Shown piece after piece: positions 47,976 to 60,040 of a DNA stretch of 64,000 nt. Position numbers and translations under genes: made by a program. Within the stretch, counting starts at the first letter, position 1. The number at the start of each line of letters is the position of its first letter. Below the pieces are notes generated by a model. The model did not search any database, was not told where the DNA came from, and worked only from the letters and a program-made list of their open reading frames with translations. Origin of the DNA: Albifimbria verrucaria (Eukaryota > Ascomycota > Sordariomycetes > Hypocreales > Stachybotryaceae); assembly GCA_020081605.1 (NCBI GenBank), contig JAHREC010000016.1:1364001-1428000 (forward strand). Reading direction: 5' to 3'.

Positions 47976-49797
47976 ATGTCTGAACCTCGCCCTGATATTC
48001 AGAGCATTCTAGCGGCCTTGGGTATGCCTCTCAACGATGACCAAACCTGCTCAGTTACTGACCCGCGTCCAGCGTCGCAGCGCCCCCTGCCTCGACACCC
48101 ACACAGACACCTCCTGGCGTCCCACCCCAGGCCTATCCTCCTCCCGCGTCTGTCCACCCTGCTCCTTATCAACCACCTCCTGGAGCTCCAGGTTATGGTA
48201 GCGCTAGCTTGCCCGCTCCAGCCTCCAGTGGCAATGTTGACTTGAGTGCCATCCGACCCGTCAATTCGGGAACCCTGAGCCTCGAGGATGTTGTGTCCAA
48301 AGCACGGGCGTATGCTGCTGAGAAAGGCATCGCTTCCTACGACCGACCTCTTGTCTACAACTCGGAGTCTAGAAACTCAGACCGCCAGTACCGTCGCTCG
48401 AGATCGAAGTCTCCTCCCCGTGGGGATTACCATGACTATAGGGATGATCGCCGTGGTGGACATGGTCGGGATTTTGAGCGAGAGCGCTCCTTTTCGCCCG
48501 GACGGCGCGGTCGTCCTTTCTCTCCTCGTGGCAACAACGGCCGGGAAAGGTCACCTCTGAGAGGAGACGACAACTCTGAAACCATCCAGATCGAGTCCAG
48601 CCTTGTGGGCTTGATCATTGGTCGACAGGGCGAAAACCTTCGTCGCATCGAGGCGGATACGAACTGCCGCGTTCAGTTCTTGGCGGCCACTGATGGCGGC
48701 CCCTTCCGTCAATGTAAAATCTCCGGACCGCGTCACCGCCGTGCCGAAGTTAAGACTGCCATCAACCGAATCATCGAAGACAGTGGAATGGGTGCGCTCA
48801 ACCGCGCGCAAGAGAAGCCTCGCGACCCTAATAAGGGTGGCGCCACAGCCTTGCGAGATGGCGAAGACCACATGCAGATTATGGTCCCTGACCGTACCGT
48901 TGGACTCATCATTGGCCGAGGAGGAGAGACGATTCGTGACCTCCAGGAACGATCAGGATGCCACATTAACATCGTCGGTGAATCCAAGAGTGTCAATGGA
49001 CTCCGACCTGTAAACCTCATTGGCACCCCCGAAGCGGCCGCTCGAGCCAAGGATGCCATTATGGAAATCGTTGACAGCGACAGTCGGGGTGATGGCCAGG
49101 CGGCTGCCAAGCCTGCTGCCGGTGGTCGCAGAGATGCGCCTGCACCTCGAGACGCAGGCGCCGGAGCCGGAGCCGGAGCTGGCGGCTTTGACAAAATCAA
49201 CGATGTTATCTACGTGCCCTCAGATGCCGTTGGCATGATTATCGGCAAGGGAGGTGAAACTATCCGCGAAATGCAAAACTCCACGGGATGCAAAATCAAT
49301 GTCAATCAGTCATCAGGCCCTGGTGAAACGCAGCGAGAAATTGCACTTATTGGGTCACGCGACAGCATCGCTCGTGCTAAGGAGGCAATCGAGGAGAAAG
49401 TGGAAGCAGTGGTAAGTTTTTGTTCTGTCTATTTTATCTGATGACAAACTAACTCTTGACAGCGACAGAAGAGCGCTGGTGGTGGTGGTGGTGGTGGCGG
49501 AGGCGGTGGCCGTGGCCGTGGACACCACGATCTCGACCGACCTAACTATTCGCAGCCGGCGTCTAACGCACCCACTAACCCTGCGCCCCAAGCTTCAGGC
49601 GACGCTTCAGATCCATACGCTCAATGTAAGTTTCTTCCTGTCCTTGAAGCGTTTGCCCTTCCGTTGTACTAACTCCTGTAACAGATGGTGGGTACCAGAA
49701 CTATGTTGCGCTCTGGTATTCGTCCTTGATGTACCAACAACAGCAGCAAGGTGGACAAGGTGCCCCTGCTGTCGCCCCTCCTCCAGGAGGCCAGTGA
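47976..49797 (+). CDS. Triple KH-domain RNA-binding protein (FUBP/KSRP-like)
   Basis: Three KH domains are clear from their GxxG loops: VGLIIGRQGENLRRIE, VGLIIGRGGETIRDLQ and VGMIIGKGGETIREMQ. Upstream lies MSEPRPDIQSILAALG, a Pro-rich linker, and an RS/RG-rich stretch (RRSRSKSPP, SPGRRGRP). Downstream is a Gly-tract (encoded by a GGT repeat near 49480-49500), an RGRG motif and a Gln-rich tail. This matches fungal KH splicing or mRNA-stability factors; nuclear location is inferred from the RS motifs. Introns: 48022-48072, 49412-49462, 49626-49684. One G short at 48020-48022 is needed to join exon 1 to exon 2 in frame. Restored length is 553 residues. The KH region is uninterrupted. Confidence 0.9.
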
Positions 49798-52700
49798 TAG
49801 CCGTGCTCCAGAGTCAGCCCTATGTGCATTCTTGATTCGGTGATCCTTGCATGAAGGTTCAATCTAACCTCCAACAATGGCCCTGGACTCGACAGCATCG
49901 GACATTAATGACCTGATTGATACGGCCCAGGCCTCCTGCGGCCGAAGTCTACTTGGCACCCTCAAACTAAGTTGACGACTGTACACCATTCACTACCTTT
50001 CATTGCCACGGCCTCGTTTTGAAGTGGACGTGGTTGCTTTGATGAACGTATACCCCTTGACCTCGACGGCGTCTGAATTCTGCTTCTGAATAATGAGTGC
50101 CAGGATGGCACCGGCGGCCATACTTCCACCGATCTAATTCCAGTTTCGTACAATCTTGGGTTGATATGCAAGATATGCTCGAGGATGTTGTTGGGAGGTG
50201 ATAGCAGCCACCGTCAGGGTCAACCATCATTTGCCAGTGCGACGCCACAGTGTCTTTCACTGAACCAGGACTTGAAAGTGCGACCCTGCTGTATTTGGAC
50301 TTGACCGTGGACTGCTGAGACACTCTCGCCCCAGACCTATGGCTTGAACCTGGACGTGACTCCAAGCTCTCGTTTGAATTCCATGGTGGTGCTGAGCAAC
50401 AGCATCGGGACTCGTTGAGTCTGAACATGTCTGAGTGCAAGGGACGACCAATGCCAGAGCTGCATGCTTGAAGTCTGTTGGGACCGTGCCCCCAGGATCC
50501 TATCGCGACATCAATGTTGTTGGTGTGCTCTACACGGACAGACACCGCCCCAGTGCCATAGAGACGGAGGGGTGCCAGTCACTGGCTGAACGCATCTTCT
50601 ACGTCTCATCACACGTCGCATTGCCCTTGTTCCGTTCTCGCATCCACGTTTCTGCATCTGTGTTTCTACGCAAAAGAAAAAAAAGTTTACCTTGCATGGT
50701 GTCGATAGAAAAAGCGGCATGAGATATGGTCTTAGGCTGGGACAGGCCGGAGTTTAGGGTTCTAGTCTTGGGATGTATACTAATTTCCCCACGTCTCTTT
50801 CAATATAATTCTATCATGTTGTAAATCCTCGCCGTCGTTCCCTATTCGAGCGTGATTGTGTCGTTTCTGCTTAACACCGATGACCCTGGTGCTTTTAGGT
50901 CTCGACTACAGGTACCTAAACCTGGCCTCGTCGATCGATATGCACCGCATGGTAAACGTGACGTATACAGTACGGAGTTTGTGTTGGTCAACCGCTCAGA
51001 TGGAGAGCTCAGGGGTGTTGACCAGGCCTCGCGGCCGAGACATGGGCTGTTCGTGGGGGCCGTGAGAGGCCAACGGCAACGCGTGGTCAGGCTGGCCAGC
51101 AGCGAACATTGCTTTTCCAATTTTAGGCATCACTGAGTCATGAAGGTCGGGATTGGGAGCGGGTTTGAGAGCGAGCAGGACTGCCTCGGTTTTCGTAACT
51201 GGGAATGAAATGCAATGTCACGCGCCGGAGGAAGAAACAAGATACGAAACACGGGAGGGGATAAATGGTCAGCATCAGACCGGCAGAGGATTATTTTTGG
51301 GAAGACGGCGATGGGGAGATCGGAATTCGATGCAGGAGAGGGTTAATGCACAACTGCCGCGCAGGGTTGCAGTCAATGCATGGGGAATGTGATGTCGATA
51401 CACAGGGGGAGACAGGGAATGGGTTTAGAGGCACAGTGCGTTTGGCTGTCGATGGTGATGGTGATGATGACAGGCTGTGCGGTGTGGGGTCAAGCGCAGC
51501 TGGACGGGGAGCTGAAGCTGACCTGGGCTGGAGGGAGATGATGGAGTTATGCTGGTGGCAGGCAATGACAAATGGGTTGCTGTGTTTTTCTTTTTCCCCT
51601 CTTCATTTCGCTATAGAATAAAGCAGAGCAGAGAAGGAAAGAGAGAGAGATAAAGGAACAAAGGAGACGGGGTCGATTAGCTTCGGAGTGCGCAGGCTTG
51701 GGCGATGGTGAGTTGTGATTAGGGAATTTGAGGTGGGTTGTCTGAAGTGATATTACAATGTGCTTTGTTGTCTCTCCCTCGACTGGCCTGGACAGGACAG
51801 GACAAGACGTGAGTTCGGTGGAATTACGGTTGGTGGTGGAGGACCCTGCAAGGCAAGCTGAATCGTCAACCTGGTCCTGATCGGAAGTGAACCGTGTGTT
51901 TGGCGGATGACCCATGCCCTGCGGTCAGGGATCCTCGTCGATCTAGGCATGGAAGAGGAAAGGGAATAGAAGAGCAGCAACGCATTCCGACGGGGCGTGG
52001 CTGGCGTCATGTCTTCAGCCGGTATGCCTCGACTCGAGGATGACCGTTGTGAAGGTAGTTTTTTGTTGCTATTTTGACTTTTCACGGGGAGGGGCGAGGA
52101 GTTCACGTTTCCGTCATGGAAAGGACCTTGTTGACGAGCTAGCCAGAGGTTGAAAGCCTCCCTCTCAGATAACGTAAAGCAAGTCGAGTTATTTGGAATG
52201 GAGGTGATTGATTTGCCACGGGGAGCTGAACGTGGCTGCGAAAAAAAGGGGCGCGGGGAGAGAGGGAGAAGGGGAGGGGGCCATGAGAAGGAGAGAGATA
52301 GCCACCAACAGGGTTCCTCAGCTTTGTTGTGTCCTAGCCATGGCCATTGTGTGGTGTTGTGTGTCTCGCGTGTCCGGGTTGTGATGGGTTGGTTGACTGG
52401 CTGGCGTTTGATGAGACAGGGAAAAGAGAGAGAGTGAGTAGGGAGGGAGAGGTACAAACAGGGGCAGGGCTGTTGTTAGTGCTGGTAGGTACCTACCTTA
52501 CCTACTGCACTGTACTCTCTACTGCCAGGTGAGTCTAAGTTCTAGCATCGACGGTGCCATGAGACGACACTGCATCTACGGGATGGGATTGGCCGGAATC
52601 GGGTTGGATTAGACATGCACGCTGGGGCCCCACCCGTGCCGTGCCGCGACGGGTTCTGTTGGACGGTTTCCTCCAGTTACAGTACCGTAATTACACCAAG

Positions 52701-53821
52701 TCTCGTCTCTGTGCCTGGATCAAAGAGGGAAAGCGAAAAGCCAGCAGCTATGGAGGGGGAGAAGAGGAGACAGGGAACAGGCAAAATGACAAGTGATACC
52801 ACCTATTCATGTGCGTGCACGGATCGATCTGGGAGCCACCACATGGGGGCGGATGCTGGAGGTACAGTACCTTGCCTACCGCGGTACCGTACATTAGTAG
52901 TAGTACGGTGGTATCCCCGGCCAGGAAGACGGGGGCAGGTGATGGCACGGTACCTTGGCTCTAGCGCTGGCCAGGTACCTCCTTGGTCGGACGAGTTGGG
53001 GGCAGGGCAAGGCGGGGCGCCTGGGTGCCGTGTTGCTGTGTTGCTGTGTTGCGCCGCTGGCTGCTTCTGGCTGCTGCTGGCTGCTGCTGTGCTCGTCTTA
53101 CTGCCTGCCCCTCTGCACGTAGGTAGGTATCCTCGGTGCTGCCGGGTGTACTTGGCTGTATGTACTCTCTTTCTGTCTCTCCCTATCTGCGCTCCAGCTA
53201 AGCTCTGAAACCCAACTTCCTTATTCTCCTCTTCCCTCCCGTCTCCTCCATCGCCTTTCTCTCTCTCTTTTCCTCTTTCTCTCTCCCGTTCACTTCGTCC
53301 CGATCCCACTGCTTCGCTCCGTCTCCTCCTACCTCTCTGAGTCACCCGCCTCCGCTTCTCTCTGCGCGCCTTGTGTCCGGCCTGGCCATGCATCATCATC
53401 ACACGCGGGCCATATGACGGGGCCGCTCCTAGACCAACAACGTCTCCTCTGTACGTTGCGCGCGCGTCCCTCCACCCTGATCCTACCATCCGCATGCATT
53501 CTCTCGCCTGAACACCTACCTACCTACACACACACACACACGCACATGCACCTTGCTTTTTGCACGCGCTCGCGACAGGGCTAACAGACGCAGGATTCAT
53601 CACATTTAACTCCGATCCTTCTTGGCACCATTGCTCCGCATTGCATTACATACCTACCTAGCCATCATCAATACCCATTGCACCAGGTCCACCAAGCAAC
53701 CGCCTCAGCTCTGTCCTTCAACATACCTTGCTGTAAATCGCATATAATCAACTTCTAATTCGCATTCAACTGCCACCCTGGAAACCAATCCAAGAGCCAG
53801 CTAACCCTCCTGACCTGCGCC
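49798..53821. other. Long non-coding region (4.0 kb)
   Basis: No supported gene. Frames up to about 230 codons on the minus strand (51.7-52.5 and 52.8-53.5 kb) are low-complexity and reflect purine/pyrimidine-rich sequence. GTAC-rich tracts at about 52480-52515 and 52860-52910, a TAGGTAGG tract at about 53115-53128, TACCTACC plus (CA)n at about 53515-53545, and a long pyrimidine-rich leader from about 53,170 to 53,820 precede the next gene. Confidence 0.5.
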
Positions 53822-54139
53822 ATGTGTCGCATGGTCGTTTTCGCCGGCACCTGCACTCGCTGTGAGGAGAGCCAAACCTGGGAGGAGCTGACCCAGCGCC
53901 TTTCCTGCCTCCAGGCCAAGAACCAGGACGCCTTTGGCAGCTGCACCGCCGGCGTCTTCATCGAGAACCACGAATTTGACCAGGAGTGTGACCGCTGCGC
54001 CGAGGAGGACGAGGGCATCGGCGACGTCGGCGACGAGGTTGAACCCGAGCCCACTAACGGCAAGAGGTCTGCCCAGGATGAGGACGATGCCGAAGAGGCT
54101 GCATGGTTTGCTCGCGAGGCCAAGAAGCAAAAGACTTGA
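53822..54139 (+). CDS. Small conserved CxxC protein with acidic tail, unknown function
   Basis: Intact single-exon frame of 105 residues starting MCRMVVFAGTCTRCEESQTW. Cys residues form CTRC and CDRC pairs about 55 residues apart, with two further Cys between them, so a single zinc site is plausible. The second half is acidic (EEDEGIGDVGDEVEPEP) and ends in a basic KKQK, possibly nuclear. The family is short, widespread in filamentous ascomycetes and unassigned. The gene follows an exceptionally long pyrimidine-rich leader. Confidence 0.75.
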   Translation: MCRMVVFAGTCTRCEESQTWEELTQRLSCLQAKNQDAFGSCTAGVFIENHEFDQECDRCAEEDEGIGDVGDEVEPEPTNGKRSAQDEDDAEEAAWFAREAKKQKT

Positions 54140-54687
54140 CCGGAAACCATGGCCTGGCATTTCAAACAAGCAAACAGCAACCCTGCGCTTACAAAGCCTT
54201 TTATCCTCGACGAGCAACGACTGCAATGGGTGAAAACGTTGTGGTCTACGGCGTGGGATCCGGCGAGAGCGCTAGTCGGCGTTGCCTGCAACTCATGTCT
54301 TTAGGCATCCCATGTCCACGATTCGAAACGGAATCTGATCGGACGCGGCATCTACCGACATATCCTATCCCGTCCAGCATGCTGCGGCAAGATTCTGCGC
54401 GCGATATTGCCAATCGCAGAACGCATAGCTCGATCGGGAAGCCAGTGAGCTCGTCAGCATTGATACCTACATGAGACATTAGTCACCTGACGTGCCATGG
54501 GTTCACGTTATCAAGTGCCCATGGATACGGTATCTACCATCACGCATCCCGTCACTGACATGACGATGCGATTGGACCATGACGAGGTACCAAGCAACAA
54601 CTGGAAACATATCTAGTCTAAAGGGCTATGGATCTATACTGTATAAATGTCAAAATCTGGCCCTCGGGTCATCATGTAATACCACAT
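54140..54687. other. Convergent 3' intergenic region
   Basis: About 550 bp between the CxxC protein and the DUF829 gene, which ends at 54688; no supported gene. Confidence 0.5.
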
Positions 54688-55556
54688 CTAAATATCATCT
54701 ACTCTCTTCCCCTCCCAAGTCTCCTTCACTGTCCGCCAGTACCTGTCTGCGTCGACTCGCACGTGCGAAACGTGCTTGCCGCCTTCGAACTTTTCTGACC
54801 GCACCACAAAACCGTTGCGACTCGCCTTGGCCGCGTGGTCCTCAACATCCCGTGAGGCGATTACATTGTCACCTGTGCCGTACATGTATGCACGTCGAGT
54901 CTGATACCGTACCAGCTCTGTCGAGTTGACAGCTTCCGCATTCGCGTCGGGAGGCAGCGGCATGCGCAAGCAGAATGTAACTGACACAATCGATATGATT
55001 AACACGTGCATTAAAGGCTTCAGGAACCATGGAAGGGTTGATGTGGCCGCGCGGTAGGTGCGCATGTAGTGGTAGTATCCTGGACAAGAGTCGAAAAGGG
55101 CAACGTGCCGCGGAACGGACGCTTCCGCGAGGAGCATACGGTACAGTTTTGCCGCTGCGGCCGTGCCGCCGTTGGAAAAACATGTATCAGCACACGTGGA
55201 GGGTCCTCGGGACCTTCGTTTTGCGCGGGAGCAACAGACTTGACCGTTGTCGCTGCCAGCCTAATGCCAGCGGTACTGAGCGGAGGCCATATACTGTGGG
55301 ATAACGGGGAGCGCACGAGAAGGATCCGCGACCGGGGAAAGAGCGCTCGATGCTGGGTGATGTACTTCGCAATGTGCATATCTTGCGCGCCCATCCAGGA
55401 GAGGATGACAATAAGCTCCGGATCGGCGCCGGCGCCGGTGCCGCGTGGGCCTCCGGTGGATGCCGTTGGCTCGTAGTAGGCCACGGTGGGGCTCAGTGCT
55501 TGCATGAAGGACAGCGGCGGGTCCTGTTTGCGTGGGATGGGCTGGTCTGAAGCCAT
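54688..55556 (-). CDS. DUF829/TMEM53-type alpha/beta hydrolase (PaxU-like)
   Basis: The start is the ATG at 55556 (MASDQPIPRK). The fold opens with LIVILSWMGAQDMHIAKY and continues to VLIHVFSNGG, the nucleophile-elbow equivalent with Ser, which appears only when one base is added to the A run 55176-55180. Later motifs are DSCPGYYHYMRTYRAA, a membrane-like helix (PLMHVLIISIVSVTFCL), YMYGTGDNVI with the likely acid Asp, and GGKHVSHVR with the likely His. Length after repair is 289 residues. Family members include nuclear-envelope TMEM53 in animals and PaxU, encoded in the paxilline indole-diterpene cluster. No other secondary-metabolite core enzyme is in the window, so a cluster role is not supported. 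Confidence 0.85.
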
Positions 55557-56419
55557 TTTTTTGTCTTGTAGTCTAACAAAGGGTCCGATCACAGCCTAAT
55601 CGCGGTGTGAAGGAGATGGATAGCGTGGGCTAGCGGGAGACGCTGCAGCTCTTATGTACCTGGCGTGCTCCCAGCTTGGAAGCTAGGACTAATTCGATAA
55701 TTTATAAGGATAACGGAGCTGAGAATGCTGTTCCACTGCGACTTTCTATGACCATAATCCTCATTGTGATCCAGATATTCATTCCGCTGAAAGGTATTTA
55801 TCCTGCGTAGCAATCGCCTGTCTCAACAAAAACAATTCGTCAACCGCCAAGGCTCCAGCTTCCTGACAGCCGAGGTAGAACGCCTTGATGTAAGACGGAG
55901 GGGCGGGGCCATTCGGTTCCGAAGGAACGGAGGCGGCGTCTTTTGGTGCGCCGAAGATACCACGTGGTGATCTACGTCGCTATTGTTGGCACAATAGAAT
56001 AGTTTTTCTTTGTCCTTTCGAGGAACGGTGACGTGCGCACGAAGAGTTTCTAGGGGCCGTTGGTAGTGCCTGGCCGGCATGTGATGTTGATTGGTGACGA
56101 TACGTGGTGGGAATGCTGATCTTTGTGTAGAGTCCTCGGCTCGTTTGAGATCGTCAGGTTTGTTGTGTTGGCGGCGGTGAGTGAACTCAAAGCGCCTGGG
56201 TCTTTGGTACTGTTGGTATGGTATAATTCAGGCATCGGTTGTTGTCATACTGCAGTGGAGGATCATTCAGGGATTAATCATCATAAGATCAATATCGTAG
56301 AAAGATTAATCATCATCAGATATAATTTAAAGACTAATCATAAGATATCATTATTCGCGCTATCCCCAAAAGCTTTATGTACCCTCCAAATCTCACAAAA
56401 CGTTACTCGTCATATACAC
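55557..56419. other. Intergenic region between DUF829 and glycosyltransferase genes
   Basis: About 860 bp upstream of the DUF829 gene and downstream of the glycosyltransferase gene, both leftward. The part from 56,240 on is AT-rich with an ATCATAAGAT-like repeat. No supported gene. Confidence 0.5.
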
Positions 56420-57805
56420 TCATGATCGAGACAGCTGGATGTACTTTTCAATCTGATCCAGTGCCTTCATCTCCAGGTTCTCCTTCTGCACCATGGTGAC
56501 CTTGGCCTTGAACTTGGGGTTCTCCAGGATCTTGTCAACGCCGTCGCGAACCTGCTCGGCGCTGGGCGTTCCTGTCCGCAGGTTGACAGCGATGCCGGAC
56601 CACTCACCACGCATGCACACCTCGGGCTTGTCCTCAGTCGCGCCGGCCATCACCATGGGCACCGCGTTGTTTATACCGTGAAGGAACCCGCCGTAGCCGC
56701 CGTTGCAGACGAACACGTCTGTGTGAGGGAGCAATGCGTCGTAGGAGAGGTAGTCGATAACACGGGCATTCGCAGGAACGGCTACATCGTCAGGCAGTTT
56801 TGCGCCTTTGGTGCCCAAGATGGCTACCACATACAAGTCGTCCCTCTCAGCAAGACCTTGCAGAGTAGGGATGATGAGGTCCGTGTAGAGCTTCTGGACG
56901 GTACCTTGGGTTACCATCACCACCTTCTTGCCGCTCTTGGTGACTTCGTCCCACCAGCTTGGGTACACAAAATCGGCCTTGATCGGCTTCGGGGTAAGGC
57001 ATCCGATGAACTTGACATGTTCCGGAATGTCAGATCTCGGATACTCGACGCTTGGCGGCGTCATTTGCAGCATCAAGTCCGGCGCGTGGAACCATTTGGT
57101 GATGAAATCACCAGGCGTATGGTCGACTGCACCCAACTCCTGCATGATCTTGCCCTCTAGCGCTGCAGGCTCCGCAAACGGTCCCATCTCAAACATCATC
57201 TGCAGCAAGGCGTTTCGTGCACGGCCAGACTCAGACGAGTCTGGTGGCAGACCAGGACCGCCAGGACCCACATCGATGCTGTAGGCAACGTAAGGGCTGA
57301 TTCCCATCTTGATCACCTTTGGTCGCTGGGTGAATCCCTTGGGCAGAGGCGCACCGTAGACCAAAGGATGGGTGCCCATGAAGAAGGGCTCGGACAGAAT
57401 AATGAGCTCCTCTGAAGCATCCCGTGCTCGCAGCGTCTCAAGAGTCTCCTTGAGGACTTCCCAACGTTTGGGAATCCAGCCGATGAAGGCTTCTTTCATA
57501 TCGAAGATCAATCGAGGAATCCCAGGAGGATAAACGTTGCGTCGTTCCTCCATCTCAGGAGTGAACATATTGGGGATAACAAACAGTTCTGCACCTATAG
57601 CTTCGACATTGCTCCTATAGTCCTCTCCTCCAATGAAGGTGATTGGGTACCCTCGAAGAGCCAACTCACTGGCAACTCTGAGAACAGGCATGGTGTGCCC
57701 GTCAGCCGACGCAGCACACATAACAAGCCTGGGTTTACGGCCAGAGCCATCAATGGCTATGGCCTGAACACCATCGGCGATCTGTTGTGTGGAGGCTACC
57801 GTCAT
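56420..57805 (-). CDS. UDP-glycosyltransferase, GT1 family
   Basis: Intact single exon, ATG 57805 (MTVASTQQIADG), 461 residues. An in-frame ATG at 57892 would add 29 residues but gives a less typical start. The N-terminal domain has RLVMCAASADGHTMPVLRVA with the acceptor-side His, and GYPITFIGGEDYR. The C-terminal domain has KKVVMVTQGTVQ and the donor-binding DVFVCNGGYGGFLHGI followed by AVPMVMAGATEDKPE, the PSPG-like site. The end resembles macrolide-type (MGT) enzymes, so it may be of the type that glycosylates small hydrophobic compounds, for detoxification or metabolite tailoring. The lack of any frameshift in 1.4 kb is notable here. Confidence 0.92.
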   Translation of the reverse strand: MTVASTQQIADGVQAIAIDGSGRKPRLVMCAASADGHTMPVLRVASELALRGYPITFIGGEDYRSNVEAIGAELFVIPNMFTPEMEERRNVYPPGIPRLIFDMKEAFIGWIPKRWEVLKETLETLRARDASEELIILSEPFFMGTHPLVYGAPLPKGFTQRPKVIKMGISPYVAYSIDVGPGGPGLPPDSSESGRARNALLQMMFEMGPFAEPAALEGKIMQELGAVDHTPGDFITKWFHAPDLMLQMTPPSVEYPRSDIPEHVKFIGCLTPKPIKADFVYPSWWDEVTKSGKKVVMVTQGTVQKLYTDLIIPTLQGLAERDDLYVVAILGTKGAKLPDDVAVPANARVIDYLSYDALLPHTDVFVCNGGYGGFLHGINNAVPMVMAGATEDKPEVCMRGEWSGIAVNLRTGTPSAEQVRDGVDKILENPKFKAKVTMVQKENLEMKALDQIEKYIQLSRS

Positions 57806-60040
57806 GGTTGTGAGATTAAGGGAAGTGTATAAGGGTAGGCAGAACGTATCAGATGAAGGAGGAAGTTGAGACCTGAGCCGGATCGTTAACATCCAGCCCC
57901 GAGCGAAACGCCTCGCATTATGTATGTTTTCAAGACCCAAGCAACTTCTGATCCATCAAGTTAGTGCTTATGCTGTTGGTGAACTACACCAATGTTACCT
58001 GGCACCAACCATCGTTTTTGCGCCGTTCCGTTGTCTTGCTGAGCACGGTGAATGAAATGCTACGTCAGAACCCACTCCCTCCCCGCCTGATTTCTGACGA
58101 CTGCCTCGACGAAAGGACCATAATGTGCGCCTGCGCCTCGACCCTGCATGTACTATTCAAGAATGTGAAAAATAAAGTGCAAATCCCTAGAAGTGTTGAG
58201 CGGTCCAGCACCGACGTGGTTGGGATCGACAGGGACCAGCCCATGCTGCCTCTCACCTTGGGCATAATTTGAAATCTCCTTGGCACTAGGACTGTTAATC
58301 TGAGCGGCTAAGTGGGCCAATACTGCATGTTCGGGTTGCCGGCATCGCGATCCACCGTAGGGCAGAACTAGACGTGATTGGAGGGCATGGTTGTCATGTA
58401 AGCATTGTCAGCCTTATCCCAGATCTCTACTCTGTAGAGCCAGAGCAACTCTGCAAGTTAATCTTCCAGGCTTACACAGGATGCTCCGAGACTTCAGCCT
58501 AGATGCAGGGTTACTGGACATGATTGGTTCTGACTTCCGTGGTTTAATGGCAGCTAGCGGCGCATGGATGTTATCATCCTGGCAATAACTTCAACAAGGC
58601 AATGATTTAGCATTTCTATTCATGACTGAATCTGGAGACAAACCCACATCCTTGGCAGGGCAAACATTCCTTTTCAGGAAGCTGAAGAAGTTTCGTAGCC
58701 GGACTCAACAACCTGGCACCGGCGTATAAGAAGAGGTGCATCTGTCGGCTGCAGGCAACTAAGAACATTGCTGGACGTCGCCTCATTTACAACGGTGTCC
58801 TTCTACTGCCTCTCCACCGACATGTGGGCGCGCGGGATCCCAACTAGGAAAAAGTGCATCTTTAGGGCCAATGCGATGCTTCAAATGACCGTTTGGGCGC
58901 AGGTGAAATCTCGCGGCTGTATAATGCACCTTGAGATGCTGACCGCATGGGGCGCAACAGGCCAAGGCTTGCAAGTCCAGCAGCTAGACCGCCTGGCCCC
59001 TGAAGCAAAGAACCAATGGCGGAAACTATGTGATGTGGATTTGAGGCGTAGTAACTGAGATTCTCTGGCATAGGTAGGTAGAGAGCCATAGAGTTAGGGC
59101 ATATGCTATAATCTGACAGTCATTTCCAAGCTTTCTACTGGCTGATAAGTATTCGCGCCAGGACGTTGCGGGCCCAGCAGAGAGCAGTGAGTAGTCCTGA
59201 AAGGCTATGGCGGCTTCTCCTTCCAGCCCATGTGCGCTTCTAAACTGCAACGAGCGGGAGGCAGATTGGGTGAGATTTAAGTATCATGGAGCACGTATGC
59301 GCCTCCTCCATTGCGCTCTCCGTCAGTAACCGGTGGCCAGATTGCCGAGCTCTTGACACGAGACGCAATTCGTGCTGCATGTTCCCGCATTATCGAATCG
59401 CATGAGTCTTCTGAGAATTGGTGCGACGAAATGCATCCGGCTCACGAAAGTGCCCTCACACCACCGGCACCGAGCGACATTTCACATTTCGCATTTCAGC
59501 AGTGTCTCTAGCAAGGGTTCGGCCTCGGTCTCAGCCATGGGTGCTCAGATCTTAATCTGTCACAAGATGAGCCTCGTGGCTGTCGGTCGGTCGAAGCTAT
59601 CAACAGTTGGATGATGATAGCGCTGGCTTAACGGATTGCTCGCACAAGAAATGGCTACCAGCATGAGCAGATGAGCAAAAGACAAACAATTTCATATCGC
59701 GGAGCCGGACAGGCGAAGAAGGGAAAGTATGACGAGTTTGAGACGAGGTGAAATATGTTACGACTTCCGTCGTCATTTTGGCACTTGCGACCGTCACTTG
59801 CTGTTGCCCGTTCCTCTGCCCTAGACAGCTGGCAACTTGCAAAGAAAGGAGCACCCCTTGGAGTTTTGTACTTGCTTCTCCCATAGGGAGTTTTTATCCC
59901 ATCGAATCTAAACGAGCAGGAGTTTCTCCTCATCCTCAACAAGACGTCTGTTGTCCGAACAAAGAGCCCGATTGGAGACAGCAAGAGTTCTATATCACGA
60001 GCTCCAATTAAGCGTCGTCTCCAGCGAACCGTTGCAAACG
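57806..60040. other. Intergenic region, divergent promoters
   Basis: About 2.2 kb between the glycosyltransferase (leftward) and protease (rightward) starts. A TAGGTAGG motif is at about 59071-59080. Short frames only, with no family motifs. Confidence 0.5.

Noticed and set aside
51753..53495. Minus-strand frames of 230-234 codons
   Set aside because: Purine- and pyrimidine-rich tracts read as Ser/Pro/Arg low complexity; the 53.2-53.8 kb part is better explained as a pyrimidine-rich leader.
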